A DNA stretch of 64,000 bases from Marinoscillum sp965229915 (lineage in GTDB: Bacteria; Bacteroidota; Bacteroidia; Cytophagales; Cyclobacteriaceae), in assembly GCF_965229915.1 (NCBI RefSeq), contig NZ_CBDDJZ010000001.1:992001-1056000 (forward strand), in the 5' to 3' direction. Position 1 is the stretch's first letter. Each line of letters opens with the position of its first letter. This document shows, piece by piece, positions 1-7,977 of this stretch. The notes beneath the pieces are model-generated. The model searched no databases and was not told the origin of the DNA. It saw only the letters and a list, made by a program, of their open reading frames with translations. A program made the translations under genes and the position numbers.

Positions 1-998
1 ACTATACAGCCGAAACCAACGGAAGCGTGCAGGGAAACATCATCTCTGACAATCGGGAAAAGCGCAATTATCAAAACATCTTTTTAGAACTGGAACAGGA
101 CCTAACCGCTGACCTTCAGTTGACGGGAGGAGTTAACGCCAACTTCACTTCTTATGAGCTGATATCAGAATACCAACTAGATGGACCGGATGCCAGTGGA
201 GATTATTCGTTTGACCCCATCTTCTCACCAAAAATCGGGCTCAGCTACCAACTGGATCGCCAGGCAGTATTTGTCAATATAAGTCATGGATTTTCTCCAC
301 CGAGTCTGGAAGAAACACTCTACCCAGATGGCCAGATCAACCCCAACATCCAGCCGGAAACTGGCTGGAATTTTGAAACAGGAATCCGCGGAAATGCTGG
401 GCAATTAAGCTATGACGTGAGTGTCTACTACATGCATATACAGAACCTTCTGGTAGCTCAGCGAACGGCTGAGGACGCATATATTGGTGTAAACGCAGGT
501 ACTAACAACCATCTTGGCGCTGACATCCTTGCCAACTATTCTATCCCACTTGGCAAAGCATCCTCGCTGAACCTATTCTACAGCGGATCGCTAATGTATT
601 TCCGCTTTGGGGAGTTTACCAATGACGGCCAGGTATATGACGACAACCAGCTAACCGGAGTGCCACAGCATCTGTCCAATGCAGGGATAGAACTTGTCAG
701 TAAACATGGTTTTTATGGCAACCTGAATCTACAATATGTTGGTGAAATCCCGATGAATGACGAGAATAGCCTGTATAGTGACCCTTACCTCCTGCTGCGC
801 TCAAGGCTCGGTTACCAATGGATTTTAGGAGGTTTTACAGTGGATCTGTATGTGGGAGTAGACAACTTAACCAACACTAAATACGCCTCTATGCTACTGA
901 TCAATGCTACAGGGTTTGGTGGAGCAGCTCCACGCTACTACTACCCGGGACTGCCACGAAACTACTACAGCGGCCTGAAGGTCTCTTACACTTTTTAG
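1..998 (+). CDS. TonB-dependent receptor, 3' part (5' end outside window)
   Basis: The reading frame is open to the left edge of the window (from base 3), so the GTG at 27 is not the real start. The visible ~330 residues are the C-terminal part of an outer-membrane beta-barrel receptor: alternating aromatic/polar strands, the conserved SPPSLEET segment around residue 91, an NLTNTKYAS segment near the end, and a terminal strand finishing in aromatic residues (KVSYTF). Such receptors import iron chelates or other large substrates using energy from TonB. The substrate cannot be told without the plug domain. Its stop overlaps the convergent LytTR regulator gene by 4 bp. Confidence 0.9.
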   Translation, partial: YTAETNGSVQGNIISDNREKRNYQNIFLELEQDLTADLQLTGGVNANFTSYELISEYQLDGPDASGDYSFDPIFSPKIGLSYQLDRQAVFVNISHGFSPPSLEETLYPDGQINPNIQPETGWNFETGIRGNAGQLSYDVSVYYMHIQNLLVAQRTAEDAYIGVNAGTNNHLGADILANYSIPLGKASSLNLFYSGSLMYFRFGEFTNDGQVYDDNQLTGVPQHLSNAGIELVSKHGFYGNLNLQYVGEIPMNDENSLYSDPYLLLRSRLGYQWILGGFTVDLYVGVDNLTNTKYASMLLINATGFGGAAPRYYYPGLPRNYYSGLKVSYTF

Positions 999-1720
999 AT
1001 CGTCCGAATCAGTTTCAAAAACTCCTCTTTGTGGGAAGCACTAATAGGGATCTTGTGCTCTCCGATGTACACCATATTCCCCTCAAACGAGTCAATAGCG
1101 GTGAAATTGATAAGGTAAGATCGATGTACTCTCATGAAATGAGGATGATCCAGTTTGGAGATAAAATGCTTCAGATTGATGGTGAGGGTGATTTTCTTGT
1201 TGCCGGTATAAATATCACAATAACTACCAACAGCTTCCACAAAATCAATCTGATCGACCATGAGCTTATTGAACCTGGATCCTTCTTTGATGAAGATGCG
1301 ATCATGCACAAAAAAGGCATCCTCTTCGTTCTCATCAGTATTGGCACTGGCCAGATTGCGAAAAGCCAACTTAATGGCCACTATCAGATTACGCTGCTCA
1401 AAGGGCTTGACAATATAAGCGGATGGCTCCACCTCCGAAGCGCGCTCCAGGTATTGTGCATCATCAAAGGCTGTGAGGAAAATGATTCCGAGGTTACCTG
1501 TTTTCCTGAGCTCACGGGCTAGTTCAATACCATCTTTGTCTCCATCGATATTGATATCGCATATGACAATGTCGGGCTGCTTTTCTTTTGCAATTTGCAG
1601 TGCAGCATCGGCGTTGCGAGCCTTCCCCACTACATCAAATTGGTTTTGGTTCAGAACTGCAATAATCTCCTCAGCGATGATAAACTCATCCTCAACCACC
1701 AGGATTTTAACTTTCTCCAT
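995..1720 (-). CDS. LytTR-family response regulator
   Basis: 241 aa. An N-terminal CheY-like receiver shows the acidic pair E10-D11, phosphoacceptor D55 in VICDINI, T83 and K105 (VKPF). Residues ~140-241 form a LytTR DNA-binding domain (FVEAVGSYCDIYT, HRSYLIN). It lies 91 bp downstream of a TPR histidine kinase on the same strand, so the two most likely form one two-component system that controls transcription at direct-repeat LytTR sites. Start ATG is clear. The gene ends tail-to-tail with the TonB receptor. Confidence 0.95.
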   Translation of the reverse strand: MEKVKILVVEDEFIIAEEIIAVLNQNQFDVVGKARNADAALQIAKEKQPDIVICDINIDGDKDGIELARELRKTGNLGIIFLTAFDDAQYLERASEVEPSAYIVKPFEQRNLIVAIKLAFRNLASANTDENEEDAFFVHDRIFIKEGSRFNKLMVDQIDFVEAVGSYCDIYTGNKKITLTINLKHFISKLDHPHFMRVHRSYLINFTAIDSFEGNMVYIGEHKIPISASHKEEFLKLIRTI

Positions 1721-1811
1721 GCTCAGCTTTCACTAGTTTTCTTCTATATGAATAAGTGGCGATTGATTTCATGTAAAATAGACACTATCGACCAGTTCTA
1801 GAAAGATTTGG

Positions 1812-3890
1812 CTAAGAACTGATTGCAAAACTCAACTCATAGCGCAAACCCTTTTCCTGACTTACCTTCATAGTGCCATTTAGCTGTTCGGTCAGGATGT
1901 TTACCAGCCTTAGCCCAAAAGACTCCTGTTCGGTATTCTTTGTGACCTTGCCAGGTCCATTGTCCGCTATGACCAACTTTCCATTCTGATCATTTGTACG
2001 CAACTCCAGTTCTAAGAGCGGTTGATCAATATCCTGGTAGGCATATTTAAATGCATTGCTGACCAGTTCATTGATGATCAATCCGAGCGGCAATGTGGTG
2101 TCTACATCCAGATCCACATTATCAAGTTCCAGCTTGACTTGCAGCCGGTCTTTAAAGCCATAGGATTCGGTAAGTTCCTTTACGATCTCTTCTATATACT
2201 CCCTGGTATTGATACTGGTAATATTCTCTTGATGGTACAGACGCTGATGGATCAGTGACATGGCTCTGACGCGACTTTTGCCTTCTTCCACCACTTTGCG
2301 AGCGCCTTCGTCTTGCAACGACATGCTCTGTAGTCCAAGTAGGCTTGATATGACTTGAAGGTTGTTCTTCACGCGGTGATGTAACTCTCGCATCAGCAAG
2401 TCAATTTTTGTGTTTTTGGACCGCAACTGTGTGTTGTAATTTTTTAATTTCATGAAGGCAAAGACCAATCCAATCACTACAATCAAGAAGAGTAAAATGA
2501 CCGCTATCAACAGGTAGTTGATCTTTTGATTTTGCACAATGATCTGCTCTTGCTGAGCCACCTGATCCTGATAGTTTTGTACCTCGTACTGTACTTCCAG
2601 ATTGGAAATCTTGTTGAACAGTTCCTGATTTTTCAGGCTATCAGACAGTGCATAGAGCTTATGCCAATAAGCGCTACCCGCCTGATAATTGCCCTGTTTT
2701 TCATAATACTTGATCAGGGCGTCATACACTTCAGTTACGTCTCCGGGAGATTTGGCCTGCTCGAACACCTCCAAACAGCGCAGGAGGATCTCCTCAGCAA
2801 GCGGATTACCAGTTTCCACATAGAGCTCCGCCAGATTTCGCTCCGCCTGGGCAACTCCCAGCGTATAGCCTATTTCTTTGCGCTGATCGATAGAAAGCTG
2901 CGTGTAAATGCGTGCAGAGTCATAGACGCGCTTATCCAAAAAGTAATTACCGATATTCTGGTTGACCAGTGCCTGATAATATTTGTTTTTAGCACGGTTG
3001 GCGAACTTCAGGGCCACCCGAAAGTGAATGATCGCTGAGTCCAAATCCTCAATCTGTGCGTAATAAGTCCCGAGATTATTGCTGACCAGGCACAAACCAA
3101 TACTCTTATCCAGCTTTTCATTCAATACTCTGGACATAGCCAGGGTCTCTTTGAACTTGTCATAGTTTTTGATCTGTTTGTAAAAGACCGCCAGGTTGAG
3201 GTACGATTTGGCAAGGGGCTCTTCCAGTCCTTGAGCTTCTTCTAGCGCCACCGATTTTTTAAAACTTTCGAGTGCTTTGTCCTCCACATTGAGTGTGGCA
3301 TAGATGATGCCTTTATTTTTATGAATGTTAGCCAAATCACTGTACAACTCTTCCTCAGTATACTCCTCAGTCGCCACTGCCTGATCGTATGCTTCCAGCG
3401 CCTTATCGTAGTAGATTAGGGAAGAATCCAACTGACCCGAACGTCTGCAGACGATTCCGTAGACATTCAAACTGCGACCTAATGTCCGATACTGTTTGGA
3501 CTGCTTAGCACTAAAGATGGCACGGCTCAGTGATGTTTTCGCACTATCGTAATTTCCTCCATGGTACAGCGTGCTTCCAGCCCTCCGATAGATTTCTGCA
3601 TAGGCTTTTTGTAGGTCTGACTCTTCTGCAGTGATTAGGTTTTGCTCGAGCACACCCAATGCAGAATCATATTCATGTTGCTGGTCCAGGTAGGCAGCTA
3701 CTCCGTTTCGAGCTTCTATCAAGTATTCCAGTTGTTGAGGATTGTCAAGTCTTTCCAGGCTATCAAAGTACGCCATGCCGTAAGACGGATTCGACTTTAA
3801 GAGACTGTCTACAGGATGCAGATTTTGCGTAAAAGCATATGTTGCCATAGTCATCCCGACGTATAGCAGGCTAGTGGTAATTACTTTCAT
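1812..3890 (-). CDS. TPR-containing sensor histidine kinase (HisKA_2 type)
   Basis: 692 aa. An N-terminal signal-like hydrophobic stretch (1-21) is followed by many tetratricopeptide repeats (~40-420), a predicted coiled coil and one membrane helix (LLIAVILLFLIVVIGLVFAF, ~455-478). A HisKA_2 phosphotransfer segment with the classic LHHRVKNNLQVISSLL motif and a HATPase_c domain with N-box (NELVSNAFKYA) and G-box (DNGPG) complete it. The TPR part is likely periplasmic and senses an unknown partner. The partner regulator is the LytTR protein immediately downstream. A paralogous kinase/regulator pair lies at 38001-40651. Confidence 0.93.
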   Translation of the reverse strand: MKVITTSLLYVGMTMATYAFTQNLHPVDSLLKSNPSYGMAYFDSLERLDNPQQLEYLIEARNGVAAYLDQQHEYDSALGVLEQNLITAEESDLQKAYAEIYRRAGSTLYHGGNYDSAKTSLSRAIFSAKQSKQYRTLGRSLNVYGIVCRRSGQLDSSLIYYDKALEAYDQAVATEEYTEEELYSDLANIHKNKGIIYATLNVEDKALESFKKSVALEEAQGLEEPLAKSYLNLAVFYKQIKNYDKFKETLAMSRVLNEKLDKSIGLCLVSNNLGTYYAQIEDLDSAIIHFRVALKFANRAKNKYYQALVNQNIGNYFLDKRVYDSARIYTQLSIDQRKEIGYTLGVAQAERNLAELYVETGNPLAEEILLRCLEVFEQAKSPGDVTEVYDALIKYYEKQGNYQAGSAYWHKLYALSDSLKNQELFNKISNLEVQYEVQNYQDQVAQQEQIIVQNQKINYLLIAVILLFLIVVIGLVFAFMKLKNYNTQLRSKNTKIDLLMRELHHRVKNNLQVISSLLGLQSMSLQDEGARKVVEEGKSRVRAMSLIHQRLYHQENITSINTREYIEEIVKELTESYGFKDRLQVKLELDNVDLDVDTTLPLGLIINELVSNAFKYAYQDIDQPLLELELRTNDQNGKLVIADNGPGKVTKNTEQESFGLRLVNILTEQLNGTMKVSQEKGLRYELSFAISS

Positions 3891-3931
3891 TTAGGGCTTT
3901 CAAATGAACTTAAACTCCTGGCGGGAATGAC

Positions 3932-4633
3932 TTAGTCAATGTTAGTTAAAACTTCCAAGTTTTTCAAATCAACGCTAACGGGTCCAGGACCTTGGTGCGA
4001 TGGGGCGAACCATACGTCCTTGTGCTGTTCCCATCCCTGCCACGTAAATTTCAAGCCGCCTATTGGCAGAATTTTTACCCACATTTTCCAATACTTAGGA
4101 CGTCCATCTTCTCCTATCACCCATAGATAAGAATCTCCGGGAGTAACTCCTCCGCTACTGTAGGTAATGAGCAGTCCAGGGCCGTCTTCAGTCTCCACGT
4201 ATTTTCTGGAGGTACCAGGATCTCGCACTTTGAATGGTGCTACCAGCCAAAAGGAGTCATTGGCAAAAAGGGCCCATGCTTGCTGCAAGGCATCCTGCTT
4301 TGCTTCATCACTCAACTTCACATCATTTTCATATGCCTCACCATCCAGGGTTTTGGTTTTGAATTTGACCCGATAGCCACTCCAGCGCACCTCCACTGAG
4401 TCCACTGCTTTGTTCCACACAAAATGATGACCTCTTGGGAATGACCACTTGATCACATCCAGTTGTGCATAGGCATCCGCATTCAGAGCTTCAAGCATTC
4501 GATCAGCTAGCTCCTCTGCCCTCTCTCCCGTCTGACCTTCTGGTAAGGGTTCGCTGACAATCTTTACACCAATCACTAAAGCGGTGATAATCACAAAAAT
4601 CAAGGCGAGTAGAACAATGAGTATTTTTTTCAT
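3932..4633 (-). CDS. membrane-anchored hypothetical protein, DUF6503-like
   Basis: 233 aa from the ATG at 4633; the longer frame upstream lies inside the preceding gene and is ignored. One N-terminal hydrophobic helix (KKILIVLLALIFVIITALVIG) anchors a beta-rich periplasmic domain. The segment DSFWLVAPFKVRDPGT followed by LLITYSSGG and SYLWVIGEDGRPKYWKM resembles the lipoprotein at 23375-24118, and both suggest a LolA-like or DUF6503-type fold (inference). It starts 4 bp after the thioesterase stop and is the last gene of the sigma-54 regulator/kinase operon. Function unknown. Confidence 0.8.
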   Translation of the reverse strand: MKKILIVLLALIFVIITALVIGVKIVSEPLPEGQTGERAEELADRMLEALNADAYAQLDVIKWSFPRGHHFVWNKAVDSVEVRWSGYRVKFKTKTLDGEAYENDVKLSDEAKQDALQQAWALFANDSFWLVAPFKVRDPGTSRKYVETEDGPGLLITYSSGGVTPGDSYLWVIGEDGRPKYWKMWVKILPIGGLKFTWQGWEQHKDVWFAPSHQGPGPVSVDLKNLEVLTNID

Positions 4634-4637
4634 AGGC

Positions 4638-5033
4638 TTATTTTCTAAATAGGTTAGCGATTTCATCCGGCACCCTTTGGGGACGTAAACTTGATGCATC
4701 GAGCATACACCACTGAGACTGGCAGGTGACCAACAGTTCATCACCCTTATAAAACTCCACATTACGGATGCTCCGCACACCGGTCATTTCACTCACAAAA
4801 GTTAAAGCCGTAATCTCGTCACCCAACCTTGCCTGCTTTTTGTAGTGAATGTGGTGCTCCAATACCATCCAAACATACTGCTGCTGGATGGCTGCTGAGG
4901 TTTGCTTTCGCCAGTGTTCTTCAGAGATCTGCTGGACCCAATGGAGGTACACCGTATTGTTCACGTGGTGCAATTGGTCCAGATCAGACTCCTTCACTAG
5001 TATCTTTTTGTGGTGTTGGATAGGTTCCCTCAT
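4638..5033 (-). CDS. acyl-CoA thioesterase, 4HBT hotdog family
   Basis: 131 aa from the ATG at 5033, which overlaps the kinase stop as ATGA; an upstream TTG is less likely. The motif ESDLDQLHHVNNTVYLHW near the N-terminus is the hotdog-fold active-site signature, with the catalytic-type Asp preceding LHHVNN. The family hydrolyses acyl-CoA thioesters in the cytoplasm; the chain specificity is not evident. Translational coupling to a two-component system is unusual for this enzyme but consistent with a shared transcript. The FAxx-like ending (DEIANLFRK) is typical of short YbgC/FadM-like enzymes. Confidence 0.88.
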   Translation of the reverse strand: MREPIQHHKKILVKESDLDQLHHVNNTVYLHWVQQISEEHWRKQTSAAIQQQYVWMVLEHHIHYKKQARLGDEITALTFVSEMTGVRSIRNVEFYKGDELLVTCQSQWCMLDASSLRPQRVPDEIANLFRK

Positions 5034-6391
5034 TGTGTTTTCCAAAATCTCAGAATAAAAGTGGTACCCTCACCTAACCGTGATTTGACTTTAAGGTTTC
5101 CCTTGTGCGCACGCATCACTTGTTTGCTGTAGCTCAACCCAATGCCGGAGCCCTCTTTTTTGGTAGTAAAGAAAGGAATAAAAATCTGATCGAGCGTTTC
5201 CTGATCGATCCCCGGACCATTGTCACGAACTAATAACTCTACTTCATGTGCGTGTCTGAGTAATTGCACATCGATTTTTCCATTTATGTGATGTGTCTCC
5301 TTCAATGCCTCCTGTGCATTTTTGATGAGGTTGATGACCACTTGCTCGATCATCCCAGGATCTATGCTTAGCTGCCAATTTACCGTACTTGAAGCCTGAA
5401 AGGTGATGGTTATCCCTGCTTTTTCTAACTGCTTCTGCTCCAATGCCACCACATCTTTTACCAAAACACTCAGATCTGAAAGTTCAAACTGTGGTTTGGG
5501 AACTTTGGCCAGGTCACCGTAACTAGTCACAAATTTGACCAACCCTTTACTGCGCTTTTCTATGGTTTTCATACTCACCAACAAATCCTCCTCATCTTCC
5601 TGGTCCAGTACATCCAGTCGTGATTTTCCCTGATCATTGGTCACCATGTCATTCATCACTTCAGCCAGTGTGGATATGGGAATAACAGAATTCTTGATTT
5701 CATGAGTCATCACTCGAATCAACTTTTGCCAGGCTTCCACCTCTTTCTGATCCAATTCCGAATTGATATCATGGAAAGCCACCACTTTGTGTTTTTCACC
5801 CTGAAGCACCAGTTCTTTAGCCTGAATGGACAGATAAGTAAGTTCCTCTCCGATCATCACCTTGAGTAGCAACCGATCATCTATAGCCATCTCGCGAACA
5901 GCCGGGGCCAACTGCTTATCTACCCGGTCGAGGGAATTGAGCAAGGTGAAATGAGGCAGATGAAACAGGTCCTTAAGCGATTGATTGATCAAACTGATTT
6001 TCTCAGAGGTTACTTCAAAAGCCAATAATGGCACTCCACTATGCTCCACTACCGTTTTGAGAAAATGAAAGTTGGATTCTTTTTCGTTGCGAATACGGAT
6101 AAACTCAGAAGTGATCAAGTTGAAAGCCTGGTAGAGTCTTTTGGTATTTTTACCCACTTGAGGGTAAGTATTAGTGAAGTCATTTTGCCGAATGGCCAAC
6201 AGAAAATTACTTAAATCACGATCTGATCGCTCCACAAAGCGAATAAGACTGATGATCAGCAAAATAAAAAATAAAGCCATCCATCCACTGAGCAACCAAA
6301 ATGGAGTGTATGCGGCAAAATAAATGGCTGCTGCTCCAAAGCCAAGGCTAAGCAAAATCCGGGCAATGACATGAATTCTAAACCTGTTCAT
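5030..6391 (-). CDS. sensor histidine kinase, NtrB/AtoS-like
   Basis: 453 aa. Two N-terminal membrane helices (~8-52), a PAS-like linker, HisKA with H-box MTHEIKNSVIPIS, then HATPase_c with N-box (NLIKNAQEAL), G1 (DNGPGID) and G2 (GSGIGLSYS) boxes. It overlaps the upstream sigma-54 response regulator by 4 bp (ATGA) and the downstream thioesterase by 4 bp, so the proteins are translationally coupled. It should phosphorylate the regulator at 6388-7749. The very short periplasmic loop suggests sensing in or near the membrane. Confidence 0.95.
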   Translation of the reverse strand: MNRFRIHVIARILLSLGFGAAAIYFAAYTPFWLLSGWMALFFILLIISLIRFVERSDRDLSNFLLAIRQNDFTNTYPQVGKNTKRLYQAFNLITSEFIRIRNEKESNFHFLKTVVEHSGVPLLAFEVTSEKISLINQSLKDLFHLPHFTLLNSLDRVDKQLAPAVREMAIDDRLLLKVMIGEELTYLSIQAKELVLQGEKHKVVAFHDINSELDQKEVEAWQKLIRVMTHEIKNSVIPISTLAEVMNDMVTNDQGKSRLDVLDQEDEEDLLVSMKTIEKRSKGLVKFVTSYGDLAKVPKPQFELSDLSVLVKDVVALEQKQLEKAGITITFQASSTVNWQLSIDPGMIEQVVINLIKNAQEALKETHHINGKIDVQLLRHAHEVELLVRDNGPGIDQETLDQIFIPFFTTKKEGSGIGLSYSKQVMRAHKGNLKVKSRLGEGTTFILRFWKTQ

Positions 6392-7749
6392 ATCCCGTAC
6401 TTTTTCATTTTACGATAGAGCGTGGTTCTCCCAATACCCAATTCATCTGCCGCCTGAGATAAGTTACCACCGGAGCGTTCTATGGCTTTGATCACGGCGT
6501 TTCTTTCTACGTCTTCTACCTTTAAGGATTGAGTGGGGGTGATTTTTTCTTTCCTGCTAGGCAACACATCCTCAGCACCGATCGCTCCACCTTCAGTCAT
6601 AATCACAGCACGCTCAATGGCATGCTGCAGCTCCCTGATATTGCCCGGCCAGGGGTAGTTCAGCAGTTGCTTTTTGGCACGCTCTTCCAACCGCAAACCG
6701 TCTTTCTTATACCGCTCTCTGTACAGCTCTAAAAAATGATTCGTAAGCAACAAGATGTCTTCTTTTCGTTCCCGCAGAGGGGGCAAGTCGATTTCCACGG
6801 TATTGATCCGGTAGAGTAAATCCTGCCGAAACTTCCCCTGATCTACCATTTCGTATAAGGGCTGATTGGTGGCACTAATCAAACGCACATCAAAAGGAAC
6901 CGGCCGGCTGGATCCCACACGAGTGATCACCCTGTTTTGCAATGCCGAGAGCATCTTGGATTGCATTGGGGTAGAGATATTACCAATCTCATCCAGAAAC
7001 AGCGAACCACCATCAGCAATCTCAAATCGCCCGGGACGATCTTCCTTTGCATCGGTAAAGGAGCCCTTCACATGTCCAAATAATTCCGACTCAAAGAGAC
7101 TTTCGGGCAAAGCCCCAAGGTCAACCTTGATCAACCCTTCACTGGATCGGTTGGAACGCCGATGTATTTCCCTGGCTATCAACTCCTTACCCGTACCATT
7201 CTCCCCTAGTATCAAAACAGAAGCATCAGTTGATGCCACTTTATCTATCATGGAAAGTACTTTCTCCATAGAACTACTCCTGGTGAGCAACGTACCAAAT
7301 TCCGCGTTGATATCCTGGTTGAGTACCGACTCCCTACCTTCCAGTTTCTTCACCTTTTCATTGGACTTGGCCAACTGATAGACGGTGTTTACGCTAGACA
7401 GAAGCTGCTCCTTTTCCCATGGCTTCACCAGGAAATCGACCGCACCAAGTTTCATCGATTCTACCGCCAATTGGATGTCTCCATAAGCTGTATCCATGAT
7501 GACGTAGATTTCAGGTCGTAGTTCTTTGATCTTCTTTAACCAAAACAACCCCTCATTACCAGAGGTAGCTCCAGTTTTAAAATTCATGTCCAGTAGTACG
7601 ATATCTACATCCTCTCTCTTGATCAGTGTTTCCAGACGTACCGGAGAACTCTCAGTACTCACTTTTTCGTAATGCCTCTTGAGCACCAGCCGCGCGGTAT
7701 GCAAGACATCCGGATCATCATCTACCACGAGTATATGGCCTTTATTCAT
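6388..7749 (-). CDS. sigma-54-dependent response regulator, NtrC/AtoC family
   Basis: 453 aa. Receiver with acidic residues at 10-12 and phosphoacceptor D54 (VLLDMNF); AAA+ sigma-54 activation domain with Walker A (GENGTGKE) and Walker B (GGSLFLDEIG); C-terminal Fis-type helix-turn-helix (GNLSQAADELGIGRTTLYRK). The sigma-54 contact loop reads GSFTDA instead of the textbook GAFTGA; a GAFTDA form is common in Bacteroidota. It is divergent from the permease operon, and the shared upstream region holds two palindromes that are good candidate binding sites. First gene of a four-gene operon. Confidence 0.96.
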   Translation of the reverse strand: MNKGHILVVDDDPDVLHTARLVLKRHYEKVSTESSPVRLETLIKREDVDIVLLDMNFKTGATSGNEGLFWLKKIKELRPEIYVIMDTAYGDIQLAVESMKLGAVDFLVKPWEKEQLLSSVNTVYQLAKSNEKVKKLEGRESVLNQDINAEFGTLLTRSSSMEKVLSMIDKVASTDASVLILGENGTGKELIAREIHRRSNRSSEGLIKVDLGALPESLFESELFGHVKGSFTDAKEDRPGRFEIADGGSLFLDEIGNISTPMQSKMLSALQNRVITRVGSSRPVPFDVRLISATNQPLYEMVDQGKFRQDLLYRINTVEIDLPPLRERKEDILLLTNHFLELYRERYKKDGLRLEERAKKQLLNYPWPGNIRELQHAIERAVIMTEGGAIGAEDVLPSRKEKITPTQSLKVEDVERNAVIKAIERSGGNLSQAADELGIGRTTLYRKMKKYGI

Positions 7750-7837
7750 AGAATTAGTCGATTAGATGAATTGAAATATTGGTTGAATTGGTACTTGAGT
7801 TAATCAAGCTCCTGACTTTTTCTTCACTATTTACCTC

Positions 7838-7877
7838 TGTTTCACTGTGAAACAACTAAATGTTTCACAATGAAACA
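7838..7877. promoter_or_regulatory. two tandem 17-bp palindromes, probable activator binding sites
   Basis: TGTTTCACTGTGAAACA (7838-7854) is a perfect palindrome with a 1-bp centre. TGTTTCACAATGAAACA (7861-7877) is the same site with one changed base in the right arm. Centres are 23 bp apart, about two helical turns, on the same DNA face. They lie about 90 and 112 bp upstream of the start expected from the -24/-12 element at 7931, the usual position of enhancers for NtrC-type activators. The obvious candidate protein is the regulator encoded divergently at 6388-7749. Confidence 0.75.
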
Positions 7878-7930
7878 AATCAGTAACCTATTTTTCATCC
7901 TATATCATTTATAATCAGTCACTTAGTTTA

Positions 7931-7947
7931 TTGGCACACGTTTAGTC
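7931..7947 (+). promoter_or_regulatory. candidate sigma-54 (-24/-12) promoter
   Basis: TTGGCACACGTTTAGTC matches the sigma-54 consensus well at -24 (TTGGCAC). The GG at 7933 is followed after exactly 10 bases by GT where consensus has GC. Transcription would begin near 7958, about 20 bp before the first permease ATG. Placement downstream of the twin palindromes and next to a sigma-54 activator gene supports the call. Confidence 0.6.
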
Positions 7948-7977
7948 TCCAAATCTATCAGATCAAAAACCAAACTC

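Noticed and set aside
1031..1522. 163-codon frame antisense to the LytTR regulator
   Set aside because: It is the mirror of a well-supported response regulator gene; the protein has no recognisable features.
4634..4780. Upstream extension of the DUF6503-like gene
   Set aside because: The extra 49 residues lie in the thioesterase gene; the ATG at 4633 gives a proper membrane anchor and normal spacing.
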